From: Vibrio natriegens NBRC 15636 = ATCC 14048 = DSM 759
GTDB taxonomy: Bacteria > Pseudomonadota > Gammaproteobacteria > Enterobacterales > Vibrionaceae
DNA length: 64,000 nucleotides
NCBI RefSeq assembly: GCF_035621455.1
Contig: NZ_CP141822.1
Coordinates: forward strand, 2,790,001 to 2,854,000
Direction of reading: 5' to 3'
Shown: positions 16,317-26,210 of the stretch, one piece after another
How positions within the stretch are numbered: position 1 is the stretch's first letter
How the letters are laid out: every line of letters begins with the position of its first letter
Made by a program: the position numbers and the translations under genes
The notes under the pieces: model-generated
Databases searched by the model: none
The model's input: only the letters and a program-made list of their open reading frames with translations
What the model was told of the DNA's origin: nothing

Positions 16317-16659
16317 GATTTAAACACCCGTTTTTATGTTACCAAGGTCGAGCGCAGCAGTACGCCCAAAAAATAAGTCGGGTATTGTATACCCAGTCAC
16401 CTTAAGGTGCTAGTTTCCGCATGAAGTTCTTGGCCATAAAACCAATCCGCAGATGATGTGAATACTGTCTCCAGCAAAGAAGAACTGGTCGATTAAAACG
16501 ATTTCTGCACCGTCTTACCATTCTGTTATGACCACTTCGTCACGATGCGAGGAGCGATTTGCTTTAATTCATGATTTTCGCAGTGATAGTAGGTAAAATG
16601 AAATATCTCTAGACGAACTTCGTAGAGAAAGAATTTATAATTAAGCACGTCCAATAGTT
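16317..16659. other. intergenic region between divergent dusA and zur
   Basis: This 343-base stretch must hold the promoters of both genes. I see two perfect or near-perfect palindromes: GGGTATTGTATACCC at 16380-16394 and CACCTTAAGGTG at 16398-16409. Similar palindrome-rich blocks recur between genes in Vibrio, so this may be a dispersed intergenic repeat; that is from memory and unverified. I did not find a convincing Zur operator or an open reading frame. Confidence 0.4.
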
Positions 16660-17118
16660 ATGGTGAAAGGTTTGACCCCAACAATCATTGAACAAGTTGA
16701 AAATATCTGCGCCGAGCGCGGAGTAAGATTGACTCCCCAGCGCCGACGTGTGTTTGAACTTATCTGTTCGAATCGCAGTGCATCAAGTGCGTATGAGCTA
16801 TTGGAGCAATTAAAAGAGAGCGAACCACAAGCGAAACCACCTACGGTTTATCGCGCCCTGGACTTTCTCCTCGAGCAAGGCTTTATCCATCGAGTAGAAT
16901 CAACCAACAGTTTTATAACTTGTTGTTCTTTCAATACGCAACAACACTTTTTTCAATTACTAATTTGTGATAAATGTGGTGCTGTTGTTGAACTCGAAGA
17001 CGAAAACTTGATCGCCCTGTTAGCTAAAAATGCTGAAAAGCATGGATTCAAACTCACTAATCAAGTTATTGAAACACATGGTGAATGCCAAGCCTGTGCT
17101 TCCGAAACGAAAGAATAA
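16660..17118 (+). CDS. zur: zinc uptake regulator, Fur family
   Basis: A 152-residue DNA-binding repressor that shuts off zinc uptake genes when zinc is plentiful. The N-terminal winged helix includes RLTPQRRRVFELI and PPTVYRALDFLLEQGFIHRVES. The C-terminal domain has CDKCG near residue 105 and a final CQAC pair, forming the structural Zn(Cys)4 site typical of Zur. The position next to dusA matches E. coli zur and separates it from Fur. The start codon is uncertain: the ATG has a weak ribosome site, and a TTG six codons in has GAAAGG upstream. It is followed after 15 bases by the CheX-like gene. Confidence 0.9.
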   Translation: MVKGLTPTIIEQVENICAERGVRLTPQRRRVFELICSNRSASSAYELLEQLKESEPQAKPPTVYRALDFLLEQGFIHRVESTNSFITCCSFNTQQHFFQLLICDKCGAVVELEDENLIALLAKNAEKHGFKLTNQVIETHGECQACASETKE

Positions 17119-17133
17119 GTATAGAAGACCAAT

Positions 17134-17595
17134 ATGCGCGCTGAATTTGTAAACCCGTTTTTAGCTTCTTTAATGAACGTGCTGAAAACAATGGCTTCTC
17201 TGGAGCTGAAGCCTCAAAAACCTCGAATCAAAAAAGATGAAATCGCACGAGGTGATGTTTCAGGTTTAATAGGCATGGTTGGTCCGCAAACTCGTGGCTC
17301 AATGTCGATTACCTTCGATGAAGCGTTAGCACTGGAAATCATGCAGAACATGCTTGGTGAGCGCCCGAACGGACTCAATGAAGAAGTGACCGATATGGTC
17401 GGTGAAATCACTAATATGGTGACAGGTGGAGCAAAACGAATTCTGGCTGAGAGTGGGTTTGATTTTGATATGGCAACGCCGGTTGTGGTTTCTGGCCGAG
17501 GCCATACTATTCGTCACAAGTGTGAAGGTTCGATAATTATCATGCCTTTCTCCTCACAATGGGGAAATGCGTTTATCGAGATTTGCTTCGAATAA
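17134..17595 (+). CDS. CheX-like chemotaxis phosphatase-family protein
   Basis: A 153-residue protein of the CheC/CheX family, cytoplasmic phosphatases acting on phosphorylated CheY. The signature helix with Glu and Asn is present (EEVTDMVGEITNMVTGGAK, about residues 86-104), together with the CheX-like beta core (GSMSITFDEALAL; GSIIIMPF). Only one active-site helix is visible, as in CheX. It starts 15 bases after zur and appears to share its transcript. A link between zinc control and chemotaxis is inference only; the family also includes stand-alone proteins with no known partner. Confidence 0.8.
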   Translation: MRAEFVNPFLASLMNVLKTMASLELKPQKPRIKKDEIARGDVSGLIGMVGPQTRGSMSITFDEALALEIMQNMLGERPNGLNEEVTDMVGEITNMVTGGAKRILAESGFDFDMATPVVVSGRGHTIRHKCEGSIIIMPFSSQWGNAFIEICFE

Positions 17596-17641
17596 CCCTC
17601 TCTATTAATGAGTGAAACTAACGCACTCAACTCAGAGATTC

Positions 17642-17671
17642 AAAAAAGGTCAGCAATTGCTGACCTTTTTA
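17642..17671. terminator. bidirectional terminator between the CheX-like gene and pgi
   Basis: The perfect palindrome GGTCAGCAATTGCTGACC (17648-17665) is flanked by six As and five Ts. It works as a terminator for the zur transcript on the plus strand and for pgi on the minus strand. Confidence 0.92.
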
Positions 17672-17684
17672 TTCTAATCGTGCA

Positions 17685-19337
17685 TTACGCTTTGAAAGCT
17701 TTGAATGCGTTGATCAGACCATTTGTAGAGCTATCGTGTGAACTGATTGCCGATTCATCAGCTAGCTCTGGCAGGATTTGGTTTGCTAGTTGTTTACCTA
17801 GCTCAACACCCCATTGGTCAAAGCTGAAGATGTTCCAAATAACGCCTTGTACGAAGATCTTGTGCTCGTACATTGCGATTAGGTTACCTAGCGTGCGAGG
17901 TGTGATTTGCTTAACTAAGATAGAGTTAGTTGGGCGGTTACCTTCAAATACTTTGAATGGAGCGATAGCCGCTACTTCTTCTGCATTTTTACCAGATAGT
18001 ACCAACTCTTCTTTCACTGTCTCTACACACTTACCAAACGCAAGCGCTTCTGTTTGTGCGAAGAAGTTCGACATCAGTTTCTGATGGTGATCGCTTGCTG
18101 GGTTGTGGCTGATTGCAGGTGCAATGAAGTCACATGGGATCAGCTTAGTACCTTGGTGGATTAGCTGGTAGAACGCGTGCTGGCCGTTTGTACCTGGTTC
18201 ACCCCAGATGATTGGGCCAGTTTGGTAAGTCACAGCATTACCGTCACGGTCAACGTATTTACCGTTTGACTCCATGTTACCTTGCTGGAAGTACGCTGCG
18301 AAACGGTGCATGTACTGATCGTAAGGCAGGATAGCTTCAGACTCTGCGCCGTGGAAGTTGTTGTACCAAATGCCGATAAGCGCCAGGATCACTGGGATGT
18401 TGCTTTCCAGTTCTGTTGAGACAAAGTGCTTGTCCATCTCGTGTGCGCCATCAAGTAGCTCAACGAAGTTGTCGAAGCCAACGGCTAGTGCAATTGAAAG
18501 ACCGATTGCAGACCATAGAGAGTAACGACCGCCAACCCAGTCCCAGAATTCAAACATGTTGTCTGTGTCGATACCGAACTCAGAAACTGCTGTCGCGTTA
18601 GTAGAAAGTGCCGCGAAGTGCTTAGCAACGTGTGCTTGATCGCCAGCCGTTTCCAGGAACCAATCACGAGCAGAATGCGCGTTAGTCATGGTTTCTTGAG
18701 TTGTGAATGTTTTAGAAGCGATCAGGAATAGTGTTGTTTCAGGATCGACTTTCTTTAGTGTCTCTACGATGTGAGTGCCATCAACGTTAGACACGAAATG
18801 CAGGTTTAGATGGTTTTTGTATGGTGCCAGTGCTTCCGTCACCATGTAAGGACCAAGGTCAGAACCACCGATACCGATGTTTACGATATCTGTAATCGCT
18901 TTACCAGTGTAACCTTTCCATTCACCGCCAATCACACGCTCTGTGAAAGACTTAATTTTTTCCAGAACGGCATTTACAGCTGGCATTACGTCTTCACCAT
19001 CAACCATAACCGGTGTATTCGCACGGTTACGCAGAGCGGTGTGCAGAACTGCACGGCCTTCTGTCTGGTTGATCGCTTCACCACTGAACATCGCTTCGAT
19101 TGCAGATTTCAGCTCAGTCTCTTTAGCAAGAGTGAACAGGTGCTTCAGAGTTTCCTCATTGATGAGGTTCTTTGAGTAGTCGACAAGAATGTCTGAGCCG
19201 AAACGTGCAGAGTATTTGTCAAAACGATCCGCGTCTTGAGCAAACAGCTCTTTTAGATCCATATCTTGTGCAGATTCGAAGTGCGCTGTTAACGCTTTCC
19301 AAGCTTGTGTTTGCGTTGGATTGATATTTTTCAACAT
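17685..19337 (-). CDS. pgi: glucose-6-phosphate isomerase
   Basis: A 550-residue cytoplasmic enzyme interconverting glucose-6-phosphate and fructose-6-phosphate in glycolysis and gluconeogenesis. The family signatures are clear: the sugar-phosphate-binding [19 protein letters not shown], the [13 protein letters not shown] loop, and the catalytic-site stretch [12 protein letters not shown]. Length matches E. coli Pgi (549). The ATG at 19337 gives the usual [10 protein letters not shown] start. It is a single gene converging on the zur unit. Confidence 0.98.
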   Translation of the reverse strand: MLKNINPTQTQAWKALTAHFESAQDMDLKELFAQDADRFDKYSARFGSDILVDYSKNLINEETLKHLFTLAKETELKSAIEAMFSGEAINQTEGRAVLHTALRNRANTPVMVDGEDVMPAVNAVLEKIKSFTERVIGGEWKGYTGKAITDIVNIGIGGSDLGPYMVTEALAPYKNHLNLHFVSNVDGTHIVETLKKVDPETTLFLIASKTFTTQETMTNAHSARDWFLETAGDQAHVAKHFAALSTNATAVSEFGIDTDNMFEFWDWVGGRYSLWSAIGLSIALAVGFDNFVELLDGAHEMDKHFVSTELESNIPVILALIGIWYNNFHGAESEAILPYDQYMHRFAAYFQQGNMESNGKYVDRDGNAVTYQTGPIIWGEPGTNGQHAFYQLIHQGTKLIPCDFIAPAISHNPASDHHQKLMSNFFAQTEALAFGKCVETVKEELVLSGKNAEEVAAIAPFKVFEGNRPTNSILVKQITPRTLGNLIAMYEHKIFVQGVIWNIFSFDQWGVELGKQLANQILPELADESAISSHDSSTNGLINAFKAFKA

Positions 19338-19643
19338 GGTCTTTATCCCGATGTTACAGTAGGTTCCATTCCTTACAGTCTAGCGAAAACTGCGGAATCC
19401 CCGATTTAGCAAAAAGAATTTAAATGTAGATGTTTGGGCGTTTTGCCACAAAACAAGTCTTTGTAATTTTTTTTCAGGCAACAATTATGACCGAGAGCAT
19501 TTACCCTCACATTGAGTTAGGTCACGTTAGCTGCCCTGAATTTGAACAATTCATTCATAGGTATAGAATAATATCATCAAGTAATGACAGGCTCTAATTG
19601 GATTAGAATAGACGCCAAATTAGAAATGTCCAAAGGAACGCGT
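19338..19643. other. intergenic region between pgi and yjbQ
   Basis: This 306-base region holds the divergent promoters. The likely yjbQ promoter is at 19542-19569. A 36-codon reading frame, 19487-19597 on the plus strand (MTESIYPHIELG...), starts 8 bases after AGG and ends 46 bases before yjbQ; it overlaps the promoter and may not be translated. Confidence 0.4.
19542..19569 (+). promoter_or_regulatory. candidate promoter of yjbQ
   Basis: A -35 TTGAAC (19542-19547), a 16-base spacer and a -10 TAGAAT (19564-19569) lie about 75 bases before the yjbQ start. The match is good, but other AT-rich choices exist nearby. Confidence 0.5.
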
Positions 19644-20063
19644 ATGTGGACGCAAAAAACACTAAATTTAAAAGCAAGAAGTCGCGGTTTTCACCTGATT
19701 ACTGATGAAATTGAACAACAATTACCGCAAATAAGTACTCTTTCAGTAGGTTTGTTACACCTTTTTATTCAGCATACCTCTGCGAGTCTGACCTTGAATG
19801 AGAACGCTGATCCCACCGTTCGTATGGATATGGAAGCGCATTTCAATAAGTATGTTCCTGAGCGCGCTTCTTATTACCAGCATACTTATGAGGGTGATGA
19901 CGACATGCCTGCCCATATTAAAGCATCACTACTTGGCAGCAGTGTGACGATTCCAATTCAGAATGGTCGCTTGGCGTTAGGAACTTGGCAGGGCATATAC
20001 TTAGGTGAACACCGAGATTTTGGTGGCGGCCGTCGCATCATCGCAACGATAAATGGTGAATAA
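19644..20063 (+). CDS. yjbQ: YjbQ family protein (UPF0047)
   Basis: A 139-residue protein of the YjbQ/UPF0047 family, small trimeric beta proteins; weak thiamin-phosphate synthase activity has been described for members. The family core [21 protein letters not shown] and the C-terminal [16 protein letters not shown] are present, with conserved histidines. The ATG at 19644 is chosen because AAGGA lies just upstream and the length then equals E. coli YjbQ (138). An earlier in-frame ATG would add 20 unlikely residues. It is a single gene ending at a strong terminator. Confidence 0.92.
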   Translation: MWTQKTLNLKARSRGFHLITDEIEQQLPQISTLSVGLLHLFIQHTSASLTLNENADPTVRMDMEAHFNKYVPERASYYQHTYEGDDDMPAHIKASLLGSSVTIPIQNGRLALGTWQGIYLGEHRDFGGGRRIIATINGE

Positions 20064-20096
20064 AAAATAGGGGCTAACGCATTGGTTAGCCCCTAT
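20062..20096. terminator. terminator between yjbQ and alr
   Basis: A 12-bp stem ATAGGGGCTAAC / GTTAGCCCCTAT with a GCATTG loop lies at 20067-20096, overlapping the last yjbQ codon region by the A run. A run of six As to the left serves the minus-strand alr transcript. The plus-strand side ends in TCTT, a weaker U tract. Confidence 0.8.
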
Positions 20097-20120
20097 TCTT
20101 GAATTGCTATTATCCGAAAG

Positions 20121-21197
20121 TTACTTTGAATATTCCATTTCGACACGTGGCGTTAGCTTGGTCACTAACTCATACGCTATGGTGCCAATGTGATGAGCCA
20201 CTTCCTCAACAGGTAACTCTTTTCCCCACAGAATTGCTTCATCACCGACTTTGTCTTTCGCATCCGGCCCAAGATCGACGGTCAGCATATCCATCGAGAC
20301 CCGACCGGCGATAGGCACTTTACGCCCGTTGACCCACACTGGTGTGCCATTCGGCGCGCCTCTTGGGTAACCGTCGCCATAACCAACAGCAATCACACCT
20401 ACTTTGGTGTCTCGCTCGCTCGTCCAGGCTCCACCGTAACCAACACTCTCGCCTTTTTTCACTTCACGCACTGCGATCAGGTGAGACTTAAGTGTCATTG
20501 CGGGTTGGTAACCTAAATCTTGTGCCGTTTTATCCCCAAACGGAGATACGCCGTACATGATGATTCCCGGACGAACCCAATCGAGGTGGCTTTGTGGCCA
20601 CGCCAGTAGCCCCGCCGAGGCCGCTAGTGAACGCTCACCATGACAGCCCTGCGTCAATGAATTAAACAGTTCTATCTGCTGAGATGTAATTTCACTGTCT
20701 AACTCATCAGCACAACCAAAGTGGCTCATGTAACGCAGCGGTTTAGCCACATTAGGACACGATTTGAGTCGTGAGGCTAATTCATCAAACTGCTCAGGGC
20801 GTACACCCAGTCGATGCATACCACTGTCAATTTTGAGCCATACCACCACTGGTGTTTCCAGCTCGGCTTGTTCAAGAGCTATCAACTGCTCTTCACAATG
20901 CACAACGGTTTGGATGTTATTGGTCACCAATACAGGTAAATCACCCGAAGAATAAAACCCTTCTAACAACAAAATTGGCTTCACGACACCGCAAGCTCTC
21001 AGTTGCAGCGCTTCTTCAATACGCGCAACACCAAAAGCGTCGGCCTCACCAGTATGCTTTGCTACGTGACGCAAACCATGGCCATAACCGTTGGCTTTCA
21101 CCACTGCCATCACTTTGCTGTTTGGCGCTTGAGCTTTAACTCGACGTAAATTGTGTTGCAACGCAGACAGGTCAATACACGCCTTCGCGGCTTTCAT
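20121..21197 (-). CDS. alr: alanine racemase
   Basis: A 358-residue PLP enzyme converting L-alanine to D-alanine for peptidoglycan. The PLP lysine lies in [11 protein letters not shown] (residue about 34) and the second catalytic base, tyrosine, in [25 protein letters not shown] and the C-terminal [11 protein letters not shown] are family features. I chose the ATG at 21197, giving [20 protein letters not shown] as in other Alr; in-frame ATGs at 21206 and 21218 are possible. The latter overlaps the dnaB stop. The dnaB-alr order is the same in E. coli, and the 13-base gap suggests coupling. Confidence 0.95.
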   Translation of the reverse strand: MKAAKACIDLSALQHNLRRVKAQAPNSKVMAVVKANGYGHGLRHVAKHTGEADAFGVARIEEALQLRACGVVKPILLLEGFYSSGDLPVLVTNNIQTVVHCEEQLIALEQAELETPVVVWLKIDSGMHRLGVRPEQFDELASRLKSCPNVAKPLRYMSHFGCADELDSEITSQQIELFNSLTQGCHGERSLAASAGLLAWPQSHLDWVRPGIIMYGVSPFGDKTAQDLGYQPAMTLKSHLIAVREVKKGESVGYGGAWTSERDTKVGVIAVGYGDGYPRGAPNGTPVWVNGRKVPIAGRVSMDMLTVDLGPDAKDKVGDEAILWGKELPVEEVAHHIGTIAYELVTKLTPRVEMEYSK

Positions 21198-21210
21198 GTA
21201 GCTCATGGCA

Positions 21211-22611
21211 TTACTCATCATCAATGTCGAATGCTGGACCCGCATAATTGTCAAAGCGTGAGTGTTGGCCTTGGAAAGTGAGACGTACAGAACCGATTGG
21301 ACCGTTACGCTGCTTACCAATAATAATTTCAGCAGTACCTTTATATGCGCTATCTGGGTGGTAAACCTCATCACGGTAAATAAACATGATCAAGTCGGCA
21401 TCCTGCTCGATAGAGCCCGACTCACGCAAGTCCGAGTTTACCGGACGTTTATCTGCACGTTGCTCCAAAGAACGGTTTAGCTGCGAAAGTGCCACAACAG
21501 GTACATTCAATTCTTTCGCCAGCGCTTTAAGCGAGCGCGAGATCTCAGCGATTTCCAGAGTACGGTTGTCTGTTAACGCAGGTACTCGCATCAACTGAAG
21601 GTAGTCGACCATGATCATGGATAAACCACCGTGTTCACGGGCAACACGACGAGCACGAGAACGTACCTCTGTCGGCGTTAGACCAGAGCTATCGTCGATG
21701 TACATGTTTTTCTTCTGCATCAGGATACCCATGGTAGAAGAAATACGCGCCCAGTCTTCATCATCCAGCTGACCCGTACGAATTTTAGTTTGGTCAACAC
21801 GCGACAAGGATGCCAGCATACGCATCATCAACTGTTCAGCAGGCATCTCTAACGAGAAAATTAGCACGGGTTTATCTTGCTGCATTGCCGCGTTTTCACA
21901 CAAGTTCATCGCAAAAGTGGTTTTACCCATCGATGGACGTGCCGCGACAATAACCAAATCAGAACCTTGTAGACCTGCGGTTTTCTTGTTGAGATCGGTA
22001 AAGCCAGTGTCGACACCCGTTACACCATCCTGCGGAGTTTTATATAACAACTCAATACGCTCGAGGGTTTTTTCCAGGATGTTGTCGACGTTTTGTGGCC
22101 CTTCGTTTTCACTGGTACGAGACTCTGCAATCGCGAAAACTTTACTTTCCGCTAAATCGATCAAATCTTCTGAACTGCGGCCTTGCGGATCATAACCTGC
22201 GTCAGCGATATCGTTGGCCACGCCAATCAAGCCACGCACGATCGCACGCTCGGCTACGATATCGGCATACGCATTGATGTTAGCCGCACTCGGTGTGTTT
22301 TTCGCTAAGTCAGCTAAGTAAGCAAAGCCACCCACATCATCTAACTGCTCGTGACGTTCGAGGTATTCCGACAACGTGATAAGGTCGAGTGGTTTGCCAT
22401 CTTCAAGAATGGTTTTTACACCTTCAAAGATAAGGCGGTGTGGACGGCTATAGAAATCACTGGCGACAACGCGCTCGGCAACGGTATCCCAACGCTCATT
22501 GTCCAGTAAGAGACCACCAATCACTGATTGCTCTGCTTCTAGTGAGTGAGGTGGCACTTTGATTGCGTCGACCTGACTATCTGAAGGTTTGCGATTTCTG
22601 TTTTCCGCCAT
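21211..22611 (-). CDS. dnaB: replicative DNA helicase
   Basis: A 466-residue hexameric ring helicase that unwinds DNA at the replication fork and binds primase. The N-terminal primase-interaction domain begins [17 protein letters not shown]. The RecA-like C-terminal domain has Walker [14 protein letters not shown], Walker [11 protein letters not shown], and the arginine-finger region with [22 protein letters not shown]. There is no intein, which dnaB genes sometimes carry. Length is normal (E. coli 471). It is followed directly by alr. Confidence 0.98.
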   Translation of the reverse strand: MAENRNRKPSDSQVDAIKVPPHSLEAEQSVIGGLLLDNERWDTVAERVVASDFYSRPHRLIFEGVKTILEDGKPLDLITLSEYLERHEQLDDVGGFAYLADLAKNTPSAANINAYADIVAERAIVRGLIGVANDIADAGYDPQGRSSEDLIDLAESKVFAIAESRTSENEGPQNVDNILEKTLERIELLYKTPQDGVTGVDTGFTDLNKKTAGLQGSDLVIVAARPSMGKTTFAMNLCENAAMQQDKPVLIFSLEMPAEQLMMRMLASLSRVDQTKIRTGQLDDEDWARISSTMGILMQKKNMYIDDSSGLTPTEVRSRARRVAREHGGLSMIMVDYLQLMRVPALTDNRTLEIAEISRSLKALAKELNVPVVALSQLNRSLEQRADKRPVNSDLRESGSIEQDADLIMFIYRDEVYHPDSAYKGTAEIIIGKQRNGPIGSVRLTFQGQHSRFDNYAGPAFDIDDE

Positions 22612-22931
22612 GATTTTGCTCGATAACTACTAATGACCCAAGATTATAACCTTAACCCAACAGAGATGCTCCCTTGAAGCGAAAATTACTTGTTAAGAAT
22701 CGGAATGCGTTCGGCTGAAAGACATTTTGATAACCAGGTCCGCTGGATAGTTAAAGCCCTAAGATAAGTGCCTACTTTATGGGAGATTTTAGCTTCTTTA
22801 ATCCTGTAATTTTGCTCTTTCCTAAGATTTAGTTAGCCTAACCAGGTCTAATAAAATTTAACCTACCATTGACCAAAGCGAGCATCTGTATCAGTATCAT
22901 GCCCCTCCTTTTCATTACGTTCGAGGTTCAT
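22612..22931. other. intergenic region between divergent dnaB and the DUF481 gene
   Basis: These 320 bases contain the start region of both genes. A short palindrome GTTAGCCTAAC lies near 22832-22842. AT-rich DNA at 22845-22865 could hold a promoter for the plus-strand gene. I see no RNA gene and no terminator. Confidence 0.35.
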
Positions 22932-23696
22932 GTGTCCCGATACTGGTTACTAAGCGTTAGCATACTATGCGTGGGAGCATCGTACGCTGATGAATCAGTA
23001 CAACCAGAGCAAACTATTGATGTGCCAGATCCACTGCAAACAGAAGTGGAATTTGGTTATCAAGCTCACACAGGTAACACGGACTCTCGTTCCCTGAATG
23101 CTCGTTTGAGTGCTGAATACATATCTGGTCGACATCGTTCTTATGGGGAGTGGAAATACTACAACCTGTATAAAGACGGTGAAGAAGATAAACGCTCTTC
23201 CACTTATTCGGTGCAGAGCGACTACAAACTCGGCCCTAGAACCTATTTGTACAGCAGCTTTAAAGGCGTGGATTCGCGCTATAGCGCGTACTTTAAAGAT
23301 TATACGCTTTCTGGAGGTCTGGGTTACCAGTTCTCCTACACGGAAGATCTCGTATTAGAGGTCGAGGTAGGTCCGGGTTATCGTTACCAGGAGCCTAATC
23401 TGGATGAAATAGATGACGACGATATTGTATTTCCGGATATCGTCCGTGAAGGGATCTTTCGTGGCAACCTGAACGCAACTTGGCATGCATTGGACAACCT
23501 AAGTTTCGCAGCGGATCTCACGTTGGTAACCGGTAGCAGTAATACCAGCTTGGATAGCGAATTCAGTGTTACTAACGACATTACTGAAGATATTGCGTTA
23601 AAACTGACTCACTCTCGTCAATATCACGACAGAGTGCCTGAGGGGTTAAGTAAAGCGGATAGTGTTTTCTCTGTAAATTTGCTTTTCGTTTTCTAA
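22932..23696 (+). CDS. DUF481 outer membrane protein, YdiY-like
   Basis: A 254-residue exported protein of the DUF481 family. Starting at the GTG at 22932, it has a compact signal peptide (SRYWLLSVSILCVGASYA) with cleavage before DESV. The mature part shows repeated beta strands (VEFGYQAHTGNTDSRSLNARLSAEY and later strands) and ends in FVF, the outer membrane sorting signal. The GTG is favoured because GAGG stands just upstream and the signal peptide then has normal length; an ATG at 22899 or TTG at 22869 would extend it awkwardly. DUF481 proteins are often called salt-stress-induced, but the role is not established. Confidence 0.8.
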   Translation: MSRYWLLSVSILCVGASYADESVQPEQTIDVPDPLQTEVEFGYQAHTGNTDSRSLNARLSAEYISGRHRSYGEWKYYNLYKDGEEDKRSSTYSVQSDYKLGPRTYLYSSFKGVDSRYSAYFKDYTLSGGLGYQFSYTEDLVLEVEVGPGYRYQEPNLDEIDDDDIVFPDIVREGIFRGNLNATWHALDNLSFAADLTLVTGSSNTSLDSEFSVTNDITEDIALKLTHSRQYHDRVPEGLSKADSVFSVNLLFVF

Positions 23697-23734
23697 TATC
23701 CATTTACCGTTCATGCCAAAACAGCAGACATAAA

Positions 23735-23760
23735 AAAAGCACCTCCGAAGAGGTGCTTTT
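23735..23760. terminator. bidirectional terminator
   Basis: A perfect 11-bp stem AAAAGCACCTC / GAGGTGCTTTT with a CGAA loop is flanked by A and T runs. It ends the DUF481 gene on the plus strand and the rpsF-rplI operon on the minus strand. Confidence 0.93.
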
Positions 23761-23783
23761 TAGTATTTCGTCTTGATACTGAA

Positions 23784-24236
23784 TTACTCAGCAGCAACAA
23801 CTTGTAGGTTCACAGTTGCGAAAACTTCAGAGTGAAGTTGAACGCTGATCTCGAACTCACCAGTTGTACGTAGAGCACCTTCAGGAAGGCGAACTTCGCT
23901 CTTAGCAACTTCAACGCCTGCAGCTGTAATAGCGTCAGCGATGTCACGAGTACCGATAGAACCGAATAGTTTGCCTTCGTCACCAGCTTTAGAAGCGATA
24001 ACAACAGCTTCTAGAGCGTTAACTTTCTCAGCGCGAGCTTCTGCAGCAGTTAGTTGCTCAGCAACTTTAGCTTCTAGTTCAGCACGACGTGCTTCGAACA
24101 TTTCAACGTTGCCTTTAGTAGCCATAACTGCTTTACCCTGTGGGATAAGGAAGTTACGAGCGTAACCAGATTTAACGTTAACTGTATCGCCAAGACCACC
24201 TAGGTTACCGATTTTATCAAGTAGAATAACTTGCAT
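23784..24236 (-). CDS. rplI: 50S ribosomal protein L9
   Basis: A 150-residue large-subunit protein starting [37 protein letters not shown], the exact L9 signature. An N-terminal RNA-binding domain is joined by a long alpha helix to a C-terminal domain ending in LQVVAAE. Length is normal. It is the last gene of rpsF-priB-rpsR-rplI, 33 bases after rpsR. Confidence 0.99.
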
Positions 24237-24269
24237 TGCTTAATCCTCTTTCTTAATAAACGGAACCGA

Positions 24270-24500
<231 letters not shown>

Positions 24501-24513
24501 CTATCTCCTGATC

Positions 24514-24816
24514 TTAAATTTGAGTAATGTTGTCGGCATGTAACACTAATTTCCCAACACCATTTCGGCCGGTCTGATAAGCGACAAAGCCACTTACCTT
24601 AATGTTACTACCTTGTACTAAATTCTGAGTTATTGCTTGTGACCCAAGCCCGCTGACTACAACCGGCATACGACAATAAACTTGTCTCGGTAAATCAGCT
24701 TCGATAACAGTAGAGCGATGCTCTAGCCAAAACCGACAGTGTTCAATGCCACCAGGGCTTTTACTACGAATGGGCGGTTTGGCAATAGTGCCGCTCAGCT
24801 CCATTCGATTGGTCAT
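24514..24816 (-). CDS. priB: primosomal replication protein N
   Basis: A 100-residue single-OB-fold protein that binds single-stranded DNA and helps PriA and DnaT reload DnaB at stalled forks. MTNRMELSGTIAKPPIRSKSPGGIEHCRFWLEHRS and VSGFVAYQTGRNGVGKLVLHADNI match PriB. It lies between rpsF and rpsR, its conserved place in gammaproteobacteria, only 8 bases after rpsF. Confidence 0.97.
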   Translation of the reverse strand: MTNRMELSGTIAKPPIRSKSPGGIEHCRFWLEHRSTVIEADLPRQVYCRMPVVVSGLGSQAITQNLVQGSNIKVSGFVAYQTGRNGVGKLVLHADNITQI

Positions 24817-24824
24817 AACAAATA

Positions 24825-25214
24825 TTACTCAGCAGCTTCTGACTTAGCTTCAGGCTTAGCTTCAGAACGCTCTTCACGACGTGGAGCACGCTCTTCTTTT
24901 TGCTTAAGCATGATAGATTGCTCAGTGATCGCTGCTTTAGTACGCATGACCATGTTACGTAGAACTGCATCGTTGAAACGGAAAGCAGTTTCTAGTTCAT
25001 CAATTACAGCTTGGTCAGCTTCAACGTTCATTAGAACGTAGTGAGCTTTGTGAAGCTTGTTGATTGGGTAAGCCAGTTGACGACGACCCCAGTCTTCTAG
25101 ACGGTGGATTTTACCGCCAGCTTCAGTGATAGAACCAGTGTAACGCTCGATCATGCCAGCAACTTGCTCGCTTTGATCTGGGTGCACCATGAATACGATT
25201 TCGTAATGACGCAT
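24825..25214 (-). CDS. rpsF: 30S ribosomal protein S6
   Basis: A 129-residue ribosomal protein ([18 protein letters not shown]...) that pairs with S18. The C-terminus is a charged extension ([20 protein letters not shown]) rich in Glu, Lys and Ala. A strong AAGGAG ribosome site lies 8 bases upstream. First gene of the four-gene operon; the leader may hold an S6:S18 control element. Confidence 0.99.
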   Translation of the reverse strand: MRHYEIVFMVHPDQSEQVAGMIERYTGSITEAGGKIHRLEDWGRRQLAYPINKLHKAHYVLMNVEADQAVIDELETAFRFNDAVLRNMVMRTKAAITEQSIMLKQKEERAPRREERSEAKPEAKSEAAE

Positions 25215-25310
25215 TGGTTGCTCCTTACGGATTATTCAGCTTCCACAATTGGCTCAGTCGTCCAGAGGAAGCAAGGAACTAAAGATAATTGACTGAGTTT
25301 TAAGGAGCAC
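25215..25310 (-). promoter_or_regulatory. rpsF leader, possible S6:S18 autoregulatory element
   Basis: The minus-strand leader contains CCG directly before the ribosome site (AATCCGTAAGGAGC). S6:S18 leader elements in many bacteria carry a conserved CCG near the rpsF start that mimics the 16S binding site. An enclosing GCT/AGC stem is short here, so the match is only suggestive. Confidence 0.35.
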
Positions 25311-25390
25311 GAATAGTACAGAAAGGACGCAAATTAGGCAAGTGATTATTTGCTAAGCGCGGTGGATATTTTCTTTTCGCGAAAACCAGA

Positions 25391-25424
25391 AACAACAAAG
25401 GCTGCCACTCATTGGACAGCCTTT
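25391..25424 (-). terminator. terminator after rpe
   Basis: On the minus strand AAAGGCTG(T)CCA / TGG(C)CAGCCTTT forms a hairpin at 25424-25397, followed by TTGTT. It lies 22 bases past the rpe stop. Confidence 0.75.
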
Positions 25425-25445
25425 CAAATCAGCAGGTTAAATTAC

Positions 25446-26117
25446 TTATCTTACCTGAGATAGCTCTTCACGCATTTGGTCGATCACGGCTTTGTAATCT
25501 GGCTGACCAAAAATTGCTGAACCAGCAACAAACATGTCTGCGCCCGCTTCAGCAATTTCACGGATATTGTCCACTTTAACGCCACCGTCGATTTCCAAGC
25601 GAATATCACGACCTGATTCATCAATCATCTTACGTACCGCGCGTAGCTTATCCATCGTATGAGGAATGAAAGATTGACCACCAAAACCTGGGTTGACCGA
25701 CATCAGCAGAATCATATCTACTTTGTCCATAATGAACTCAAGGCTTGCCAACGGCGTTGCCGGATTTAGTACTACACCCGCTTTACAGCCGTGCTCTTTG
25801 ATAAGCTGCAGAGTACGGTCAACGTGCTCAGACGCTTCAACATGGAAGGTGATCATCGATGCGCCAGCTTTCGCGAAGTCAGGAATAATGCGGTCAACCG
25901 GCTTAACCATTAGGTGAACATCGATTGGTGCAGTGATGCCGTAATCACGTAACGCTTTACACACTGGTGCACCAAAAGTCAGGTTTGGCACATAGTGGTT
26001 ATCCATAACATCGAAATGCACCACATCTGCACCCGCTGCGAGAACTTTTTCTACGTCTTCACCTAGACGAGCGAAATCTGCGGATAAAATGGATGGAGCA
26101 ATAAGAAAATCTTTCAT
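25446..26117 (-). CDS. rpe: ribulose-phosphate 3-epimerase
   Basis: A 223-residue TIM-barrel enzyme of the pentose phosphate pathway that interconverts ribulose-5-phosphate and xylulose-5-phosphate. It shows the N-terminal [14 protein letters not shown], the metal-binding [29 protein letters not shown] and EIDGGV motifs. The ATG at 26117 is used because it gives the family N-terminus; an upstream start adds 23 unsupported residues. The dam-rpe order is conserved in gammaproteobacteria. Confidence 0.97.
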   Translation of the reverse strand: MKDFLIAPSILSADFARLGEDVEKVLAAGADVVHFDVMDNHYVPNLTFGAPVCKALRDYGITAPIDVHLMVKPVDRIIPDFAKAGASMITFHVEASEHVDRTLQLIKEHGCKAGVVLNPATPLASLEFIMDKVDMILLMSVNPGFGGQSFIPHTMDKLRAVRKMIDESGRDIRLEIDGGVKVDNIREIAEAGADMFVAGSAIFGQPDYKAVIDQMREELSQVR

Positions 26118-26210
26118 ACCTGACCTCAGTAGTGACGAGCAAACCAATTTGCGCGCAATTCTACCGAAGCCAGTGGGGAGATCCACTATTTAGAACAAAT
26201 AGTGTGAGAA

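Noticed and set aside
17608-18084. 158-codon plus-strand frame starting after the CheX-like gene
   Set aside because: Most of it is antisense to pgi and it spans the bidirectional terminator.
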